Shown: piece after piece, positions 1 to 7,998 of the stretch
Layout: the number at the start of each line of letters is the position of its first letter
How positions within the stretch are numbered: the stretch's first letter is position 1
Source: an uncultured Desulfobacterium sp.
Lineage (GTDB): Bacteria > Desulfobacterota > Desulfobacteria > Desulfobacterales > Desulfobacteraceae
Length of the DNA: 16,010 nucleotides
Assembly (NCBI GenBank): GCA_937124525.1
Contig: CAKZLA010000426.1
Span: 1 to 16,010, forward strand
Direction of reading: 5' to 3'
Position numbers and translations under genes: made by a program
The notes under the pieces: model-generated
What the model saw: the letters and a program-made list of their open reading frames with translations, nothing else
Told to the model about the DNA's origin: nothing
The model's database searches: none

Positions 1-324
1 CCACTGGATAAACTGGCGATCGCCATGAATCAAAATGCGGACCAGCAGGTAGAAGATCCCGACGGCAATCATTTCCATGGCCCCTTGTCCGGTCCTCGGA
101 AAATCTATCTCCGAAAGATTGCCCTTTTTTCTGAAAATCTTATAGATCCAGTCGTTTTTTTGAACCTTGTAGGGTTCACACAGGATATTTGTACCCTGCC
201 AGGTGCCAATAGTGAAGGTTTTGTAAACGGTTTGGAGGATTTGTGTGTTGGAAAGACAATGAGCAGGGAATAATATCATGCCCACGAAAAAATATATGGC
301 AAGAATTAAGCCTGATCGTTTCAT
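1..324 (-). CDS. Exported LysM-like protein, N-terminal part (cut by window edge)
   Basis: An open frame of 108 codons runs off the left edge. I chose the ATG at 324 because GGAG lies six bases upstream; an in-frame ATG at 330 has no room for a ribosome site. The N-terminus is a typical signal peptide: Lys-Arg, then a hydrophobic stretch up to about residue 20. Next comes a segment around EPYKVQKNDWIYKIFRKKG, which resembles the start of a LysM cell-wall-binding repeat (Y-x-V-x-x-x-D-x-[IL]-Y-x-I). After residue ~72 the character changes: instead of the rest of a LysM fold, a strongly hydrophobic helix around MEMIAVGIFYLLVRILI follows, up to the edge. Export is well supported, the LysM reading is moderate, and the C-terminal part is unexplained. 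No function is claimed. Confidence 0.6.
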   Translation of the reverse strand, partial: MKRSGLILAIYFFVGMILFPAHCLSNTQILQTVYKTFTIGTWQGTNILCEPYKVQKNDWIYKIFRKKGNLSEIDFPRTGQGAMEMIAVGIFYLLVRILIHGDRQFIQW

Positions 325-421
325 TATCATCTCCAGAGTCATTAGGTCTCGTAATTTATTGAAACCAAAAATTATGCCAGATTTTTATGAGTTTAGCTTG
401 ATGACTCACGAGTATTATTTT

Positions 422-523
422 AGGGGGTCAGAAAAAATCAATATACCATTTTCATAATTTTATTTTCCATCGGGAATATCTTAAGCCCGACATTAATGGT
501 AAATCAATATTTTCTGACTCCCT
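422..523. repeat. ~100-bp terminal-inverted-repeat element (MITE/REP-like)
   Basis: Two imperfect inverted arms of about 27 bp, 422-449 (GGGGGTCAGAAAAAATCA...) and 496-523 (complement GGGAGTCAGAAAATATTGAT...), flank a 46-bp middle. The middle holds a small hairpin, TCGGG at 470-474 with CCCGA at 486-490. The element sits between thrC and the next leftward gene. There is no ORF and no clear target-site duplication. It could be a miniature mobile element or a REP-type sequence. In RNA read leftwards from thrC it would fold into a long stem and might also end transcription. Confidence 0.5.
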
Positions 524-536
524 TATGAATTTTATT

Positions 537-2030
537 TTATAAATCAAGTTCCGATGCAATGCGACCAGCAATATCCCCGGCAAAGGTTTTAAACTCATCA
601 TCACTCAACGGAGCCCCCTGGGCCGGAATTTTTTCAGGATTTTTGGGCAGTATCAGTTGGGGGGTGTTAATAAGTTCGGTTTTTGAAGCAATGCCATAGG
701 CCGTGGGCATACTCTGGGTGTAATAAAGATCCTGGAATCCGGAAAATTTCATGGCATGGGCCGTGGCATCCACAATGGCTGTCTCATCCCGGGTGACAAT
801 ACCCTGTTTCACGGCACACACCAGGCCTGCCAGACATTCACCCCCCTGGGTGCAGGCAATGTGGCCGTTACGATTGGCCTCAAGCCCCCAGTCCATGATC
901 TCCTGTTCCGTGACCTGGGTGACAAAAACCCGTTTTTCACCGGCGGCTGCATTGTATTTTTCCACAAGATGCATCACTCGGGGCATGGAAACAGGGTTTC
1001 CAATCATGGCTGCCTGGGCCACACTGGGTTGTACAGTGACGGGTTCAAAAACCCTTTTGTCAGCGACCGGTTCCAGATAATAACGATACACCGGATCTGC
1101 ATGTTCCGATTGAACTCCGATGATTTTTGGCAGTTCATCAATGATGCCAACGCTATGGAATTTCATGAAACCGTTCATCACTGCAGAAATGTTCCCGGCA
1201 TTGCCTATGGGAACCACCACCACCTTGTTTTTCATGTCATAGTCAAAATCCTGGGCAATTTCATAGGAATAGGATTCTTGTCCCAGAATACGCCAGGCGT
1301 TTTTGGAGTTAAGCAGGGCCACAGGGTATTCCTCTGACAGCTTTTCAACGATTTTCATGCAGTCGTCAAAGACGCCGGGAATTTCAAAGACCCTGGCGCC
1401 GCTTCCCAGGGGCTGAGACAGTTGCTGGGGGGTGACCTTTTTATGGGGCAGCAGCACCGCCGATTTAATATGGGGCTGCAGGTAAGATGCATAAAGGGCT
1501 GCAGCAGCCGAGGTGTCTCCGGTGGAGGCACATACAGCAATCACATCAGACACCATATTTTTATCAATGAGATATTTGATGTAAGAAAGAGCGCTGGCCA
1601 TGCCGCGATCCTTGAAGGAAGCACTGGGATTCTGGCCATCATTTTTGTAGTAAAAGGTAACGCCTGCCTTTTCCTGCAATGGGGCATTGGCCTCCACCGT
1701 GGGGGTGTGCCCTTCACCCAGATATACAATGGAACTAAGGGGCAGGGTGGGCCCTATGAACTCATGGAACCGGTAAATTCCCTTAAGGGCCGGGATATTG
1801 AGCATACGTCGATAATCAAAAATCTGCTGCCAAGTTTTTCCGGGGATGTTTTTCAGGTCTTTAAAATTTTTGTTTTCAATGAGCAATACCTGACCGCATT
1901 GGGGACAGACGTAAAGCAGTTTTTCCATGGAAAACTGCCCGGAACACCCCAGGCACTGATAATAAAGCTCGCCTTTTGGTTCCGGTATAAGATGGGGTTG
2001 AATGTCTTTGGGGAAATTATCGGGTTTCAT
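537..2030 (-). CDS. thrC: Threonine synthase
   Basis: Converts O-phospho-L-homoserine to L-threonine using pyridoxal phosphate (PLP), the last step of threonine synthesis, in the cytoplasm. The 497-residue protein begins with a zinc-ribbon-like part with cysteine pairs at 26/29 and 42/45. The PLP-enzyme fold II domain follows, with the Schiff-base lysine K140 in [10 protein letters not shown] and a glycine-rich phosphate loop GNAGNISA. The start at 2030 is supported by AAGG nine bases upstream. The frame stays open to 2156, but those 42 extra codons lie inside the serS coding region and have no conserved look. The gene overlaps serS by 14 bp, so the two are probably co-transcribed and translationally coupled. 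Family assignment is firm; the exact start is likely. Confidence 0.93.
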   Translation of the reverse strand: MKPDNFPKDIQPHLIPEPKGELYYQCLGCSGQFSMEKLLYVCPQCGQVLLIENKNFKDLKNIPGKTWQQIFDYRRMLNIPALKGIYRFHEFIGPTLPLSSIVYLGEGHTPTVEANAPLQEKAGVTFYYKNDGQNPSASFKDRGMASALSYIKYLIDKNMVSDVIAVCASTGDTSAAAALYASYLQPHIKSAVLLPHKKVTPQQLSQPLGSGARVFEIPGVFDDCMKIVEKLSEEYPVALLNSKNAWRILGQESYSYEIAQDFDYDMKNKVVVVPIGNAGNISAVMNGFMKFHSVGIIDELPKIIGVQSEHADPVYRYYLEPVADKRVFEPVTVQPSVAQAAMIGNPVSMPRVMHLVEKYNAAAGEKRVFVTQVTEQEIMDWGLEANRNGHIACTQGGECLAGLVCAVKQGIVTRDETAIVDATAHAMKFSGFQDLYYTQSMPTAYGIASKTELINTPQLILPKNPEKIPAQGAPLSDDEFKTFAGDIAGRIASELDL

Positions 2031-3300
2031 TGGTGATAACCTTTTTGCCTCCCATATAGGGTACCAGGGCTTCGGGGATATTAACCGAACCGTCGGGTTG
2101 TTGATAGTTTTCAAGGATGGCGGCCACGCACCGACCCACGGCAAGGCCCGAGCCATTCAAGGTGTGAACAAGTTCAGGTTTCTTTACACCGGTGCGTCGA
2201 AATTTAATACTGGCCCGTCGGGCCTGGAAATCCACACAATTGCTACAGGAGGATATCTCTCTGTAAGTATCCTGTCCCGGCATCCATACCTCAATGTCAT
2301 AGGTCTTTGCCGCTGAAAAACCCAAGTCTCCGGTGCAAAGGGTCACCACCTGGTAGGGAAGTTCCAGCCGTTTTAAAATGGTCTCAGCATTGTTAAGGAG
2401 GCTTTCCAGTTCAGCATAACTGGTTTCCGGGGTGGTGTATTTCACCATCTCTACTTTGTTGAATTGATGCTGTCGGATGAGTCCCCGGGTGTCCCTGCCA
2501 TGGGAACCGGCCTCGGACCTGAAACAGGGGGTGTAAGCTGTAAATTTGATGGGTAATTTATCTTCGGTGAGGATTTCCTCACTGTATATATTGGTCAGGG
2601 GGACTTCCGAGGTGGGAATCATGAAATAATCGGAATTTTCCAGCTTAAAGAGATCCTCCTCAAACTTGGGCAACTGTCCAGTACCGGTGAGGCTTTTTCG
2701 ATTAACAATAAACGGGGGCAAGACCTCTTTATAGCCATGCTCATTGGTATGGATATCCAGCATGAAATTAATCAGGGCACGCTCCAGCCGGGCACCGCTG
2801 CCAAGGTACAGGGGAAATCGTGCACCGGTTATTTTGGCGGCCCGGGGAAAATCGAGAATCCCAAGGGATTCTCCAAGGTCCCAGTGGGCCTGGACGGGAA
2901 ACTTAAATTTTCTGGGGGTTCCCACCTGTCTTTCCAGGCGGTTGTCATCCTCTGTGAGTCCTTGGGGAACATCGGGGTGGGGAAGGTTGGGCATGGATAT
3001 CATGAACTGGTTGATGCTTTGCTCTATGTCTGATAGGGCCTGATCCAGGGATTTTATGGTCTCTGACACCGTGCGCATCTCTTTGATGCTGGCATCGGCA
3101 TTTTGTCCCGATTTTTTCATGGTGGCAATGTCATCTGAGACCACATTGCGTTGGTGTCTTAAGGTTTCAATCTCCTGGAGAAGTTCCCTTCTTTTTTTTT
3201 CTGCCTGGGTAAAGGCATCAAAATCAAGGGCACTTCCCCTTTTGCCCAGTGTTTTTTTTATCAGGTCTATATTTTCCCTAACATATTTTATTTCCAGCAT
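2017..3300 (-). CDS. serS: Seryl-tRNA synthetase
   Basis: Charges tRNA-Ser (and tRNA-Sec) with serine in the cytoplasm. At 427 residues it has the usual length. Residues ~30-100 form the long antiparallel coiled-coil arm that grips the tRNA variable arm. Class II motif 2 lies at about 259-288 ([18 protein letters not shown]) and motif 3 at 380-400 ([11 protein letters not shown]). The serine-binding TSEVPLT is at 230-236 and [15 protein letters not shown] at 348-362. The start at 3300 has AGGG six bases upstream. It is the first gene of a two-gene leftward unit with thrC and is divergent from the folate gene at 3472. Motif 3 reads [10 protein letters not shown] where GRTLVAILEN is common, a mild variation only. 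Confidence 0.97.
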   Translation of the reverse strand: MLEIKYVRENIDLIKKTLGKRGSALDFDAFTQAEKKRRELLQEIETLRHQRNVVSDDIATMKKSGQNADASIKEMRTVSETIKSLDQALSDIEQSINQFMISMPNLPHPDVPQGLTEDDNRLERQVGTPRKFKFPVQAHWDLGESLGILDFPRAAKITGARFPLYLGSGARLERALINFMLDIHTNEHGYKEVLPPFIVNRKSLTGTGQLPKFEEDLFKLENSDYFMIPTSEVPLTNIYSEEILTEDKLPIKFTAYTPCFRSEAGSHGRDTRGLIRQHQFNKVEMVKYTTPETSYAELESLLNNAETILKRLELPYQVVTLCTGDLGFSAAKTYDIEVWMPGQDTYREISSCSNCVDFQARRASIKFRRTGVKKPELVHTLNGSGLAVGRCVAAILENYQQPDGSVNIPEALVPYMGGKKVITNETR

Positions 3301-3407
3301 TTCAATCCCTGTCTGTGGTATGTAAGAACTTAATTATTACTTAGTTAATTGAATCAATTCGAAAAAAAATATCATGGCGGTGGAAATCAGTCAATCATTA
3401 TTGAATA

Positions 3408-3435
3408 TTGACAATTGTTTCGGGGTGTATAATAT
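3408..3435 (+). promoter_or_regulatory. Sigma70-like promoter for the cyclo-ligase gene
   Basis: A perfect -35 hexamer TTGACA is at 3408-3413. Two overlapping -10 candidates follow: TATAAT at 3428-3433 (short 14-bp spacer) and TAATAT at 3430-3435 (16-bp spacer). The second spacing is the more plausible. Transcription would start near 3441, leaving a ~30-base leader before the ATG at 3472. No experiment supports it; the call rests on hexamer match and position. Confidence 0.55.
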
Positions 3436-3471
3436 TCCAGGAAACTGTTTTGAGCGGGGAGTGTTTTATAT

Positions 3472-4059
3472 ATGCATGAGACCAAAGATAGCAAAAAAAG
3501 TATTTTAACTGAGATATCAGAACGGCTGGCAGCCTTTTCTTCTGAAGAGATGGCAAGAAAGCAGGAAATCATTGAAGAAAAATTGTTGGAATTTGCCAAT
3601 TTCCTGGAAGCTGAACTGGCACTTCTTTATGTGCGCCGGGCAAGTGAAATGGCAACGGACAAAATTCTTCGCATCAGCCTTGCCGCAAGAAAAGGAATTG
3701 TCCTGCCTTCTTTTTCCGAATCCAAGCACGCCATTTCATTGTTTCGGATTAATGACCTGGATGCCGATTTGAAGAAAAGTTCATCTGACCGCATGGAGCC
3801 CAATCCGGATTCCTGCAAAAAAATATCTTTGGAAGACATTGATATTGCCGTGATTCCAGGGCTTGCCTTTGATGAAAAGGGGGGGCGAATCGGGTTTGGA
3901 GAGGGATTTTACAATCGATTGATTGCAAAACTGCCCGAGACCACACGGAAGATTGCCATTGCCTTTGAAGAGCAGATTGTGGAACATGTTCCCATGGATT
4001 CCAGAAAGCACAATCTGGATATCATTATCACAGATCAGCGGACCATTTATAAAATTTAA
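3472..4059 (+). CDS. fau: 5-formyltetrahydrofolate cyclo-ligase
   Basis: Uses ATP to convert 5-formyl-THF to 5,10-methenyl-THF, returning stored folate to the one-carbon pool. The 195-residue length fits the family. The N-terminal third is charged and helical. The hallmark C-terminal motif is visible at 129-149, PGLAFDEKGGRIGFGEGFYNR, which matches the family pattern PG-x-AFD-x-x-G-x-R-[LI]-G-x-G-x-G-[FY]-Y. The terminal block PMDSRKHNLDIIITD (174-188) matches the usual end motif. GGGGAG lies ten bases before the ATG. In several bacteria this gene lies near 6S RNA; none was recognised here. It converges on the potassium-channel gene with only 7 bp between stop codons, and I see no terminator hairpin there. 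Confidence 0.9.
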   Translation: MHETKDSKKSILTEISERLAAFSSEEMARKQEIIEEKLLEFANFLEAELALLYVRRASEMATDKILRISLAARKGIVLPSFSESKHAISLFRINDLDADLKKSSSDRMEPNPDSCKKISLEDIDIAVIPGLAFDEKGGRIGFGEGFYNRLIAKLPETTRKIAIAFEEQIVEHVPMDSRKHNLDIIITDQRTIYKI

Positions 4060-4066
4060 TTGTTTT

Positions 4067-5068
4067 TTATTTTGGATTCAGGGCAGCATCAAATCGTGTC
4101 AGATTTTCGTGCTGGCCCATGACGATGACGGTGTCTCCAGACTCCATCCGGGTGTCAAAGGAGGGATTGAATATCATTTCACCGTCTTTTTTTCGAATGG
4201 CAATGATGATCAAATCAAAATCCTGCCGGATTCCAGAATCCTTAAGCATGATATTGGCCAGGGGTGCATTTTCGGCAACCGAGGTTTCTTCGATTTGGAT
4301 GGCTTTTTTTTTCTGGGATAATGCAATGTCCAGGAAACTGCTTACGCTGGGCCTTAAAAGTTTCAAGCCCATGGACACCGCACCAATGTCATAGGGTGAT
4401 TCCACCCGGTTGGCACCGGCTGCCAGGAGCTTACTTTTGACATTGTTGCTGCCAGCTCGTGCCATGATGTGGATGCCAGGGTTGAGCTGTCGTGCGGTGA
4501 GGACCAGAAATACATTGTCCATATCCGTTGCCAAGGCTGCAATGAGATGTTTTGCCTTGTGAATACCGGCTTTGATGAGAAGGGCCTCTTCCGATGCATC
4601 CCCATTGAGGTAGAGTACCCTGTCTTTGTCCATCATGGGGTTTAATGCGTCATTTTTTTCCAGCACCACCAGGTTGGGAGCCTGGCCTTTGAGTTGATCG
4701 CACAGGATTCTGCCAATGCGGCCATAACCGCATACAATATAATGATTTTTAAGTTTGCTGATACTGGTGTCCAATATTCTTCTCCCAAGGATGGATTTTA
4801 TTTCCCCTTCAACGACAAATTGCATGATCACACCGGCAAGGTATAAAAAATAACCCACACCTGTAAAAATTAAAAAGATGGTGAAAATTCGACCCGCCGT
4901 GCTGATGCCGTTTACTTCGGAAAAACCGACGGTGCTGAGGGTAATGGCGGTCATGTATGCGGCATCAATGAAACTCCATCTTTCAATGGTCATGTATCCG
5001 GTGATGCCGACGGCAAAAATAGTGGAAGAAATGATAATCGCCAGGATGACTTGTTGGATTTTATTCAT
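4067..5068 (-). CDS. Two-helix potassium channel with RCK (TrkA-N/TrkA-C) domain
   Basis: An inner-membrane ion channel of the MthK/Kch type. Membrane helix 1 spans about residues 5-27, then the pore loop with filter sequence TVGFSE (46-51), then helix 2 at about 60-87. After that comes the cytoplasmic RCK domain with nucleotide-binding glycines CGYGRIGR (113-120) and a TrkA-C domain at about 255-333. The filter is TVGFS rather than TVGYG, so ion selectivity is less certain. Four subunits would form the pore, with the RCK ring gating it in response to ligand. No Shine-Dalgarno sequence precedes the ATG, and a good promoter ends ten bases upstream, suggesting a nearly leaderless message. Family is firm; ion and ligand are inferred. 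Confidence 0.88.
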   Translation of the reverse strand: MNKIQQVILAIIISSTIFAVGITGYMTIERWSFIDAAYMTAITLSTVGFSEVNGISTAGRIFTIFLIFTGVGYFLYLAGVIMQFVVEGEIKSILGRRILDTSISKLKNHYIVCGYGRIGRILCDQLKGQAPNLVVLEKNDALNPMMDKDRVLYLNGDASEEALLIKAGIHKAKHLIAALATDMDNVFLVLTARQLNPGIHIMARAGSNNVKSKLLAAGANRVESPYDIGAVSMGLKLLRPSVSSFLDIALSQKKKAIQIEETSVAENAPLANIMLKDSGIRQDFDLIIIAIRKKDGEMIFNPSFDTRMESGDTVIVMGQHENLTRFDAALNPK

Positions 5069-5077
5069 AGTTTGAAA

Positions 5078-5106
5078 TTTATAGCGGTTACCGGTTTAAA
5101 AATCAA
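5078..5106 (-). promoter_or_regulatory. Sigma70-like promoter for the potassium channel gene
   Basis: Reading leftwards, -35 TTGATT (5101-5106) and -10 TATAAA (5078-5083) are separated by exactly 17 bp. Transcription should begin about seven bases after the -10, near 5071, only two to four bases before the ATG at 5068. That fits the missing ribosome-binding site. Confidence 0.55.
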
Positions 5107-5257
5107 TAGCCCATCAGTAATTCTGATTCTGCATCAGGGGTTGGGAAGGGTCGGGTCAGCCTCGTTGGCATGATTCAGGGATTTGTCATCCTACATGGAT
5201 CGTGGAAAATTCAATTGCTGATAGCCCATTCAGAAGGTTGAGAAAAGTTAAGATATC

Positions 5258-5914
5258 ATGAATATGGATCATAGAAAATTTGAAATTCTAAGACAGAATA
5301 TGGTGGAAAAACAGATCATTGCCAGAGGGGTGAGAGATGCTGCCGTGATCCGTGCCATGTCCAGCGTACCAAGGCATTTGTTTGTCAATGAAGCCCTGGC
5401 AGACAGTGCCTACGAAGATTTTCCCCTGCCCATCGGGGAGGGACAGACCATCTCCCAACCCTATATAATTTCCGAGATGACCCAGGCCCTTGAATTAACC
5501 GGGGATGAGCGGGTACTTGAAATCGGCACAGGTTCGGGATTCCAGGCGGCAGTGCTGTCACACATTGTTTTTCGTGTGTATACCATTGAACGAAACAATA
5601 TCCTTTTCATGCGGACCCGCAAGTTGTTTGATAAATTGCGGTATCATAACATTGTCACCCGTTATGGTGATGGGACCCAGGGGTGGAAGGATGAGAGTCC
5701 CTTTGATGCTATTATTGTTACGGCAGGCGGGGAAGCCATTCCCCAGCCCTTACTGGATCAGCTATCCCCGGGGGGCAGACTGATCATGCCCGTGGGCGGG
5801 CTGATGAGCCAGGAGCTTTTATTGGCCAGAAAACAAAAGCAGGGAATATCCATTGCTAACCTGGGTGGGTGTCGTTTCGTCAAACTCATTGGTCAATATG
5901 GATGGAAGGCGTAA
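5258..5914 (+). CDS. pcm: Protein-L-isoaspartate O-methyltransferase
   Basis: Methylates abnormal L-isoaspartyl residues in aged proteins with S-adenosylmethionine, starting their repair, in the cytoplasm. The 218-residue protein is of normal length. Seen: the N-terminal signature MVEKQIIARGVRD (15-27), the substrate loop PIGEGQTISQPY (58-69), SAM motif I VLEIGTGSGFQAAVL (86-100), and FDAIIVTAGGEAIPQPLL (149-166), all in family order. The start is uncertain: ATGs at 5258, 5264 and 5300 are all in frame and none has a strong ribosome site; 5258 is kept as the longest. The stop is two bases before the next ATG, so this is the first gene of a three-gene operon. Confidence 0.95.
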   Translation: MNMDHRKFEILRQNMVEKQIIARGVRDAAVIRAMSSVPRHLFVNEALADSAYEDFPLPIGEGQTISQPYIISEMTQALELTGDERVLEIGTGSGFQAAVLSHIVFRVYTIERNNILFMRTRKLFDKLRYHNIVTRYGDGTQGWKDESPFDAIIVTAGGEAIPQPLLDQLSPGGRLIMPVGGLMSQELLLARKQKQGISIANLGGCRFVKLIGQYGWKA

Positions 5915-5916
5915 CT

Positions 5917-6498
5917 ATGTTAAAGAAAATGTACGACTGGGTACTGGGATGGGCCCATCGCCCTGGCGGGGCGTGGGCTCTTTTTATTCTCTCTTTTTGT
6001 GAGTCTTCTTTTTTTCCCATTCCCCCGGATGTGCTTCTCATTGCCCTTGCCGTGGGTGCCCCGAAAAAAGCCTGGCGGTTTGCCCTTATCTGTAGTGCAG
6101 GCTCTCTTTTGGGAGGATGTCTTGGGTACCTCATCGGATGGCAGTTCATGGCGGTTGTGGGCAACGGCATTATTGATTTTTACGGGTTGGCTGACAAGGC
6201 AGATTACATAGCTTCTCTTTATAAACAATGGGATGCCTGGGCCGTTGGCATTGCTGGATTTACCCCCCTTCCTTACAAATTATTCACCATTTCAGCCGGT
6301 GCATTTGGGGTTAGCTTTCCCGTTTTTTTTATCTCATCTGCTGTGTCAAGGAGCTTAAGGTTTTTTCTGGTGGGGGGCTTGATTGCCTTTTTCGGGCCAG
6401 GTATCCAGCAATTCATTGAGCGGTATTTTAACCTGCTTGCCACGGCCTTTACCATTCTTCTGGTGGTGGGTTTTGTTGCCCTTGGCTATTTGTTTTAA
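5917..6498 (+). CDS. DedA/YqaA-like (VTT domain) inner-membrane protein
   Basis: A 193-residue membrane protein of the SNARE-associated/DedA superfamily, closest in size and motifs to the YqaA group. The longer frame (from 5869) overlaps pcm; the ATG at 5917 is chosen because AAGG lies seven bases upstream and it follows the pcm stop by two bases. Family motifs seen: ESSFFPIPPDVLL (29-41), the re-entrant-loop segment GFTPLPYKLFTISAGAF (114-130), and SRSLRFFLVGG (144-154). Hydrophobic helices occur near 17-32, 53-78, 105-120, 130-160 and 172-193. DedA relatives are linked to lipid scrambling and membrane homeostasis; a substrate cannot be read from this sequence. Confidence 0.85.
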   Translation: MLKKMYDWVLGWAHRPGGAWALFILSFCESSFFPIPPDVLLIALAVGAPKKAWRFALICSAGSLLGGCLGYLIGWQFMAVVGNGIIDFYGLADKADYIASLYKQWDAWAVGIAGFTPLPYKLFTISAGAFGVSFPVFFISSAVSRSLRFFLVGGLIAFFGPGIQQFIERYFNLLATAFTILLVVGFVALGYLF

Positions 6499-6508
6499 TG
6501 GGGTTGCA

Positions 6509-6928
6509 ATGGAGGCGTTGAAAAGTGATGGGAAAAAAATATTACGCCAGGATGGATTTAATTTTGGATTTCATGTGGAGGCTTGTCATAACTGTAATAG
6601 CCGGTGCTGTCGTGGGCGTTCAGGCAATGTCTGGGTAAATACCCGGGAGATGGCTGCTATATGCGATTTTTTGGGAATAAACATTATTGACGGACTTGGG
6701 ACTTATTTTATCAAACGCCATAACCGCTTTGCCATCCGGGAAAAAGCCCTGGAGGGAGAATGGCGGTGTCTTTTTTTAGATTCCCGGGCAAAATGCACTA
6801 TTTATCCGGTACGTCCCCTGCAATGTCGGCAATTTCCTTTTTGGCCCCATTTTAAAAGAGACATTTCAGGGTTAAAAAAGGAGTGTCCCGGTGTTGCGTT
6901 TGATCCTGATATTCCAGAAAAAATCTGA
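6509..6928 (+). CDS. YkgJ-like cysteine-cluster protein (CxxCxxxCC family)
   Basis: A 139-residue protein with nine cysteines, probably holding a metal or Fe-S centre. The N-terminal cluster is CHNCNSRCC (C26, C29, C33, C34); further cysteines are C52, C87, C96, C106 and C126 in the block CLFLDSRAKCTIYPVRPLQC, typical of the family (C-x8-C-x-x-YP-x-RP-x-x-C). The start at 6509 is chosen because the longer frame upstream (to 6383) lies inside the DedA gene. GGGG five bases before the ATG is a modest ribosome site. It starts ten bases after the DedA stop and should be co-transcribed with it. The family has no established reaction, so no function is given. Confidence 0.85.
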   Translation: MEALKSDGKKILRQDGFNFGFHVEACHNCNSRCCRGRSGNVWVNTREMAAICDFLGINIIDGLGTYFIKRHNRFAIREKALEGEWRCLFLDSRAKCTIYPVRPLQCRQFPFWPHFKRDISGLKKECPGVAFDPDIPEKI

Positions 6929-6960
6929 CAGTGCAATGTACGAGGTCTACCCGTGGCAGA

Positions 6961-7067
6961 TTTTTTATATGAAGCTCCATCCAAGATATTGGAATGATTT
7001 GAGTTCCATTTTTCGTTGTGGCAGGTCAGTATTCCAATACGGTTTGTCCGTGGCAGTTATAAAAAAT
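6961..7067 (-). repeat. Dispersed repeat, copy A (inverted)
   Basis: The reverse complement of this stretch aligns without gaps for about 100 bp with copy B at 10842-10950, at roughly 70 of 99 positions in the part I compared base by base. It shares the 63-bp core (CACAACGAAAA ... GGAGYTTCATATAAAA) with copy C at 13246-13308. It lies between the cysteine-cluster gene and the LysR stop. A 65-codon frame crosses it on the + strand, but differences from copy B fall evenly over the three codon positions, so I treat it as noncoding. Confidence 0.75.
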
Positions 7068-7070
7068 GCC

Positions 7071-7994
7071 TTATTGTGGCGGGGGTGAATCCGGCGTGGG
7101 GATATTATACCGGTCTTTAATGAATTGGATAAAGAGCTGGGCCAGGGGAGAGCAGGTTCGCCTAACATGGGTCGTCAAAAAAAAGTGACGGGTAAGATTC
7201 AATCCTTCTATTTCGATGGCAAACAGCCGTTTATGGCGAATTTCATCTGCCACGGCAATGGGGGAGAGAATGGAGACCCCGGCATGGCTCAGTATGGCCT
7301 GTATCACAGCGGCTGTGCTGCCAAGGGTGGCAATGATGGTTAACTGGTCTGGGTGCATACCTGCCTTTTTCATGCTGCGGGTGATGGTCTCCCAGGTTCC
7401 TGACCCCTCTGCCCTGGCCAGAAATGGCGCTGTGGGCAGCTGATTATGGTTAATTTTTCCAAGACCTGCCCAGGGATGACCGGCAGGCACAATGAGCTTC
7501 ATGTCATCCCTTAATATTTTTTCCTGTTCAATCTGTGGAGCCTTTGCCCTTGCCCCCACAATGCCCACCTCTGCATCCCCTTTGAGCACCTTTCCGATGA
7601 TTCTTGCGCTGTCCCGGGTCAGTACTGACAGAGAAATTTCAGGGTATTGGCGATTAAAAGGGCCAATAATTCTGGGGATAATGTATCCTGCAGGGATTGT
7701 ACTCCCCCCGATGATAAGGTGCCCCCTGGCATGACCCAGAAAATGGGATAGTGCCACTTCCGTCTCTTCTTGGAGTTGCAACATTTTTTGGGCATGCCCA
7801 TGGAGCAACTCTCCTGCCTTGGTGGGTACGGCTTCCCTGCCCAGCCGATCAATGAGCCTGCACCCAAAATGGGTTTCCAGGTCTTTTATGTGGCTACTGA
7901 CGGTGGGCTGGGAAAGGAATATGGTTTCCCCGGCCCTGGAAAAACTTTTTTCCTTTACCACACTGGTAAACACTTTCAGTTGCCACAGATCCAT
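7071..7994 (-). CDS. LysR-family transcriptional regulator (selenium-metabolism-like subgroup)
   Basis: A 307-residue LysR-type DNA-binding regulator. Residues 1-60 form the winged helix-turn-helix (KSFSRAGETIFLSQPTVSSHIKDLE at 16-40, in two helices), followed by a linker helix and the periplasmic-binding-like effector domain (91-290). The effector domain opens with IIGGSTIPAGYIIP (94-107), and the N-terminus with MDLWQLKVF. Both resemble the LysR subgroup annotated as selenium-metabolism-associated in anaerobes, and also CysB/CbbR-like proteins. The ligand is unknown. GGGGAG lies eight bases before the ATG. The gene starts four bases after the coaD stop, so it is probably the last gene of the trp-coaD unit. 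Its stop adjoins repeat copy A. LysR family is certain; the subgroup is tentative. Confidence 0.9.
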   Translation of the reverse strand: MDLWQLKVFTSVVKEKSFSRAGETIFLSQPTVSSHIKDLETHFGCRLIDRLGREAVPTKAGELLHGHAQKMLQLQEETEVALSHFLGHARGHLIIGGSTIPAGYIIPRIIGPFNRQYPEISLSVLTRDSARIIGKVLKGDAEVGIVGARAKAPQIEQEKILRDDMKLIVPAGHPWAGLGKINHNQLPTAPFLARAEGSGTWETITRSMKKAGMHPDQLTIIATLGSTAAVIQAILSHAGVSILSPIAVADEIRHKRLFAIEIEGLNLTRHFFLTTHVRRTCSPLAQLFIQFIKDRYNIPTPDSPPPQ

Positions 7995-7998
7995 GGTT

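Noticed and set aside
2031..2156. Upstream extension of threonine synthase by 42 codons
   Set aside because: It lies wholly within serS on the same strand in another frame, shows no family similarity, and the ATG at 2030 has a suitable ribosome site.
4060..4066. Bidirectional terminator between the convergent cyclo-ligase and potassium channel genes
   Set aside because: Only 7 bp separate the stops; there is a T run but no stem flanking it.
5069..5257. Near-repeat ATAGCCCATCA / ATAGCCCATTCA before pcm
   Set aside because: Only about 11 bases match, once, with no palindromic form or regular spacing; likely chance.
6891..7088. 65-codon frame between the cysteine-cluster gene and LysR, similar in translation to a 60-codon frame at 10779-10961
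   Set aside because: The similarity comes from the dispersed repeat. Differences are spread evenly over codon positions, and the second frame starts with TTG inside a terminator.
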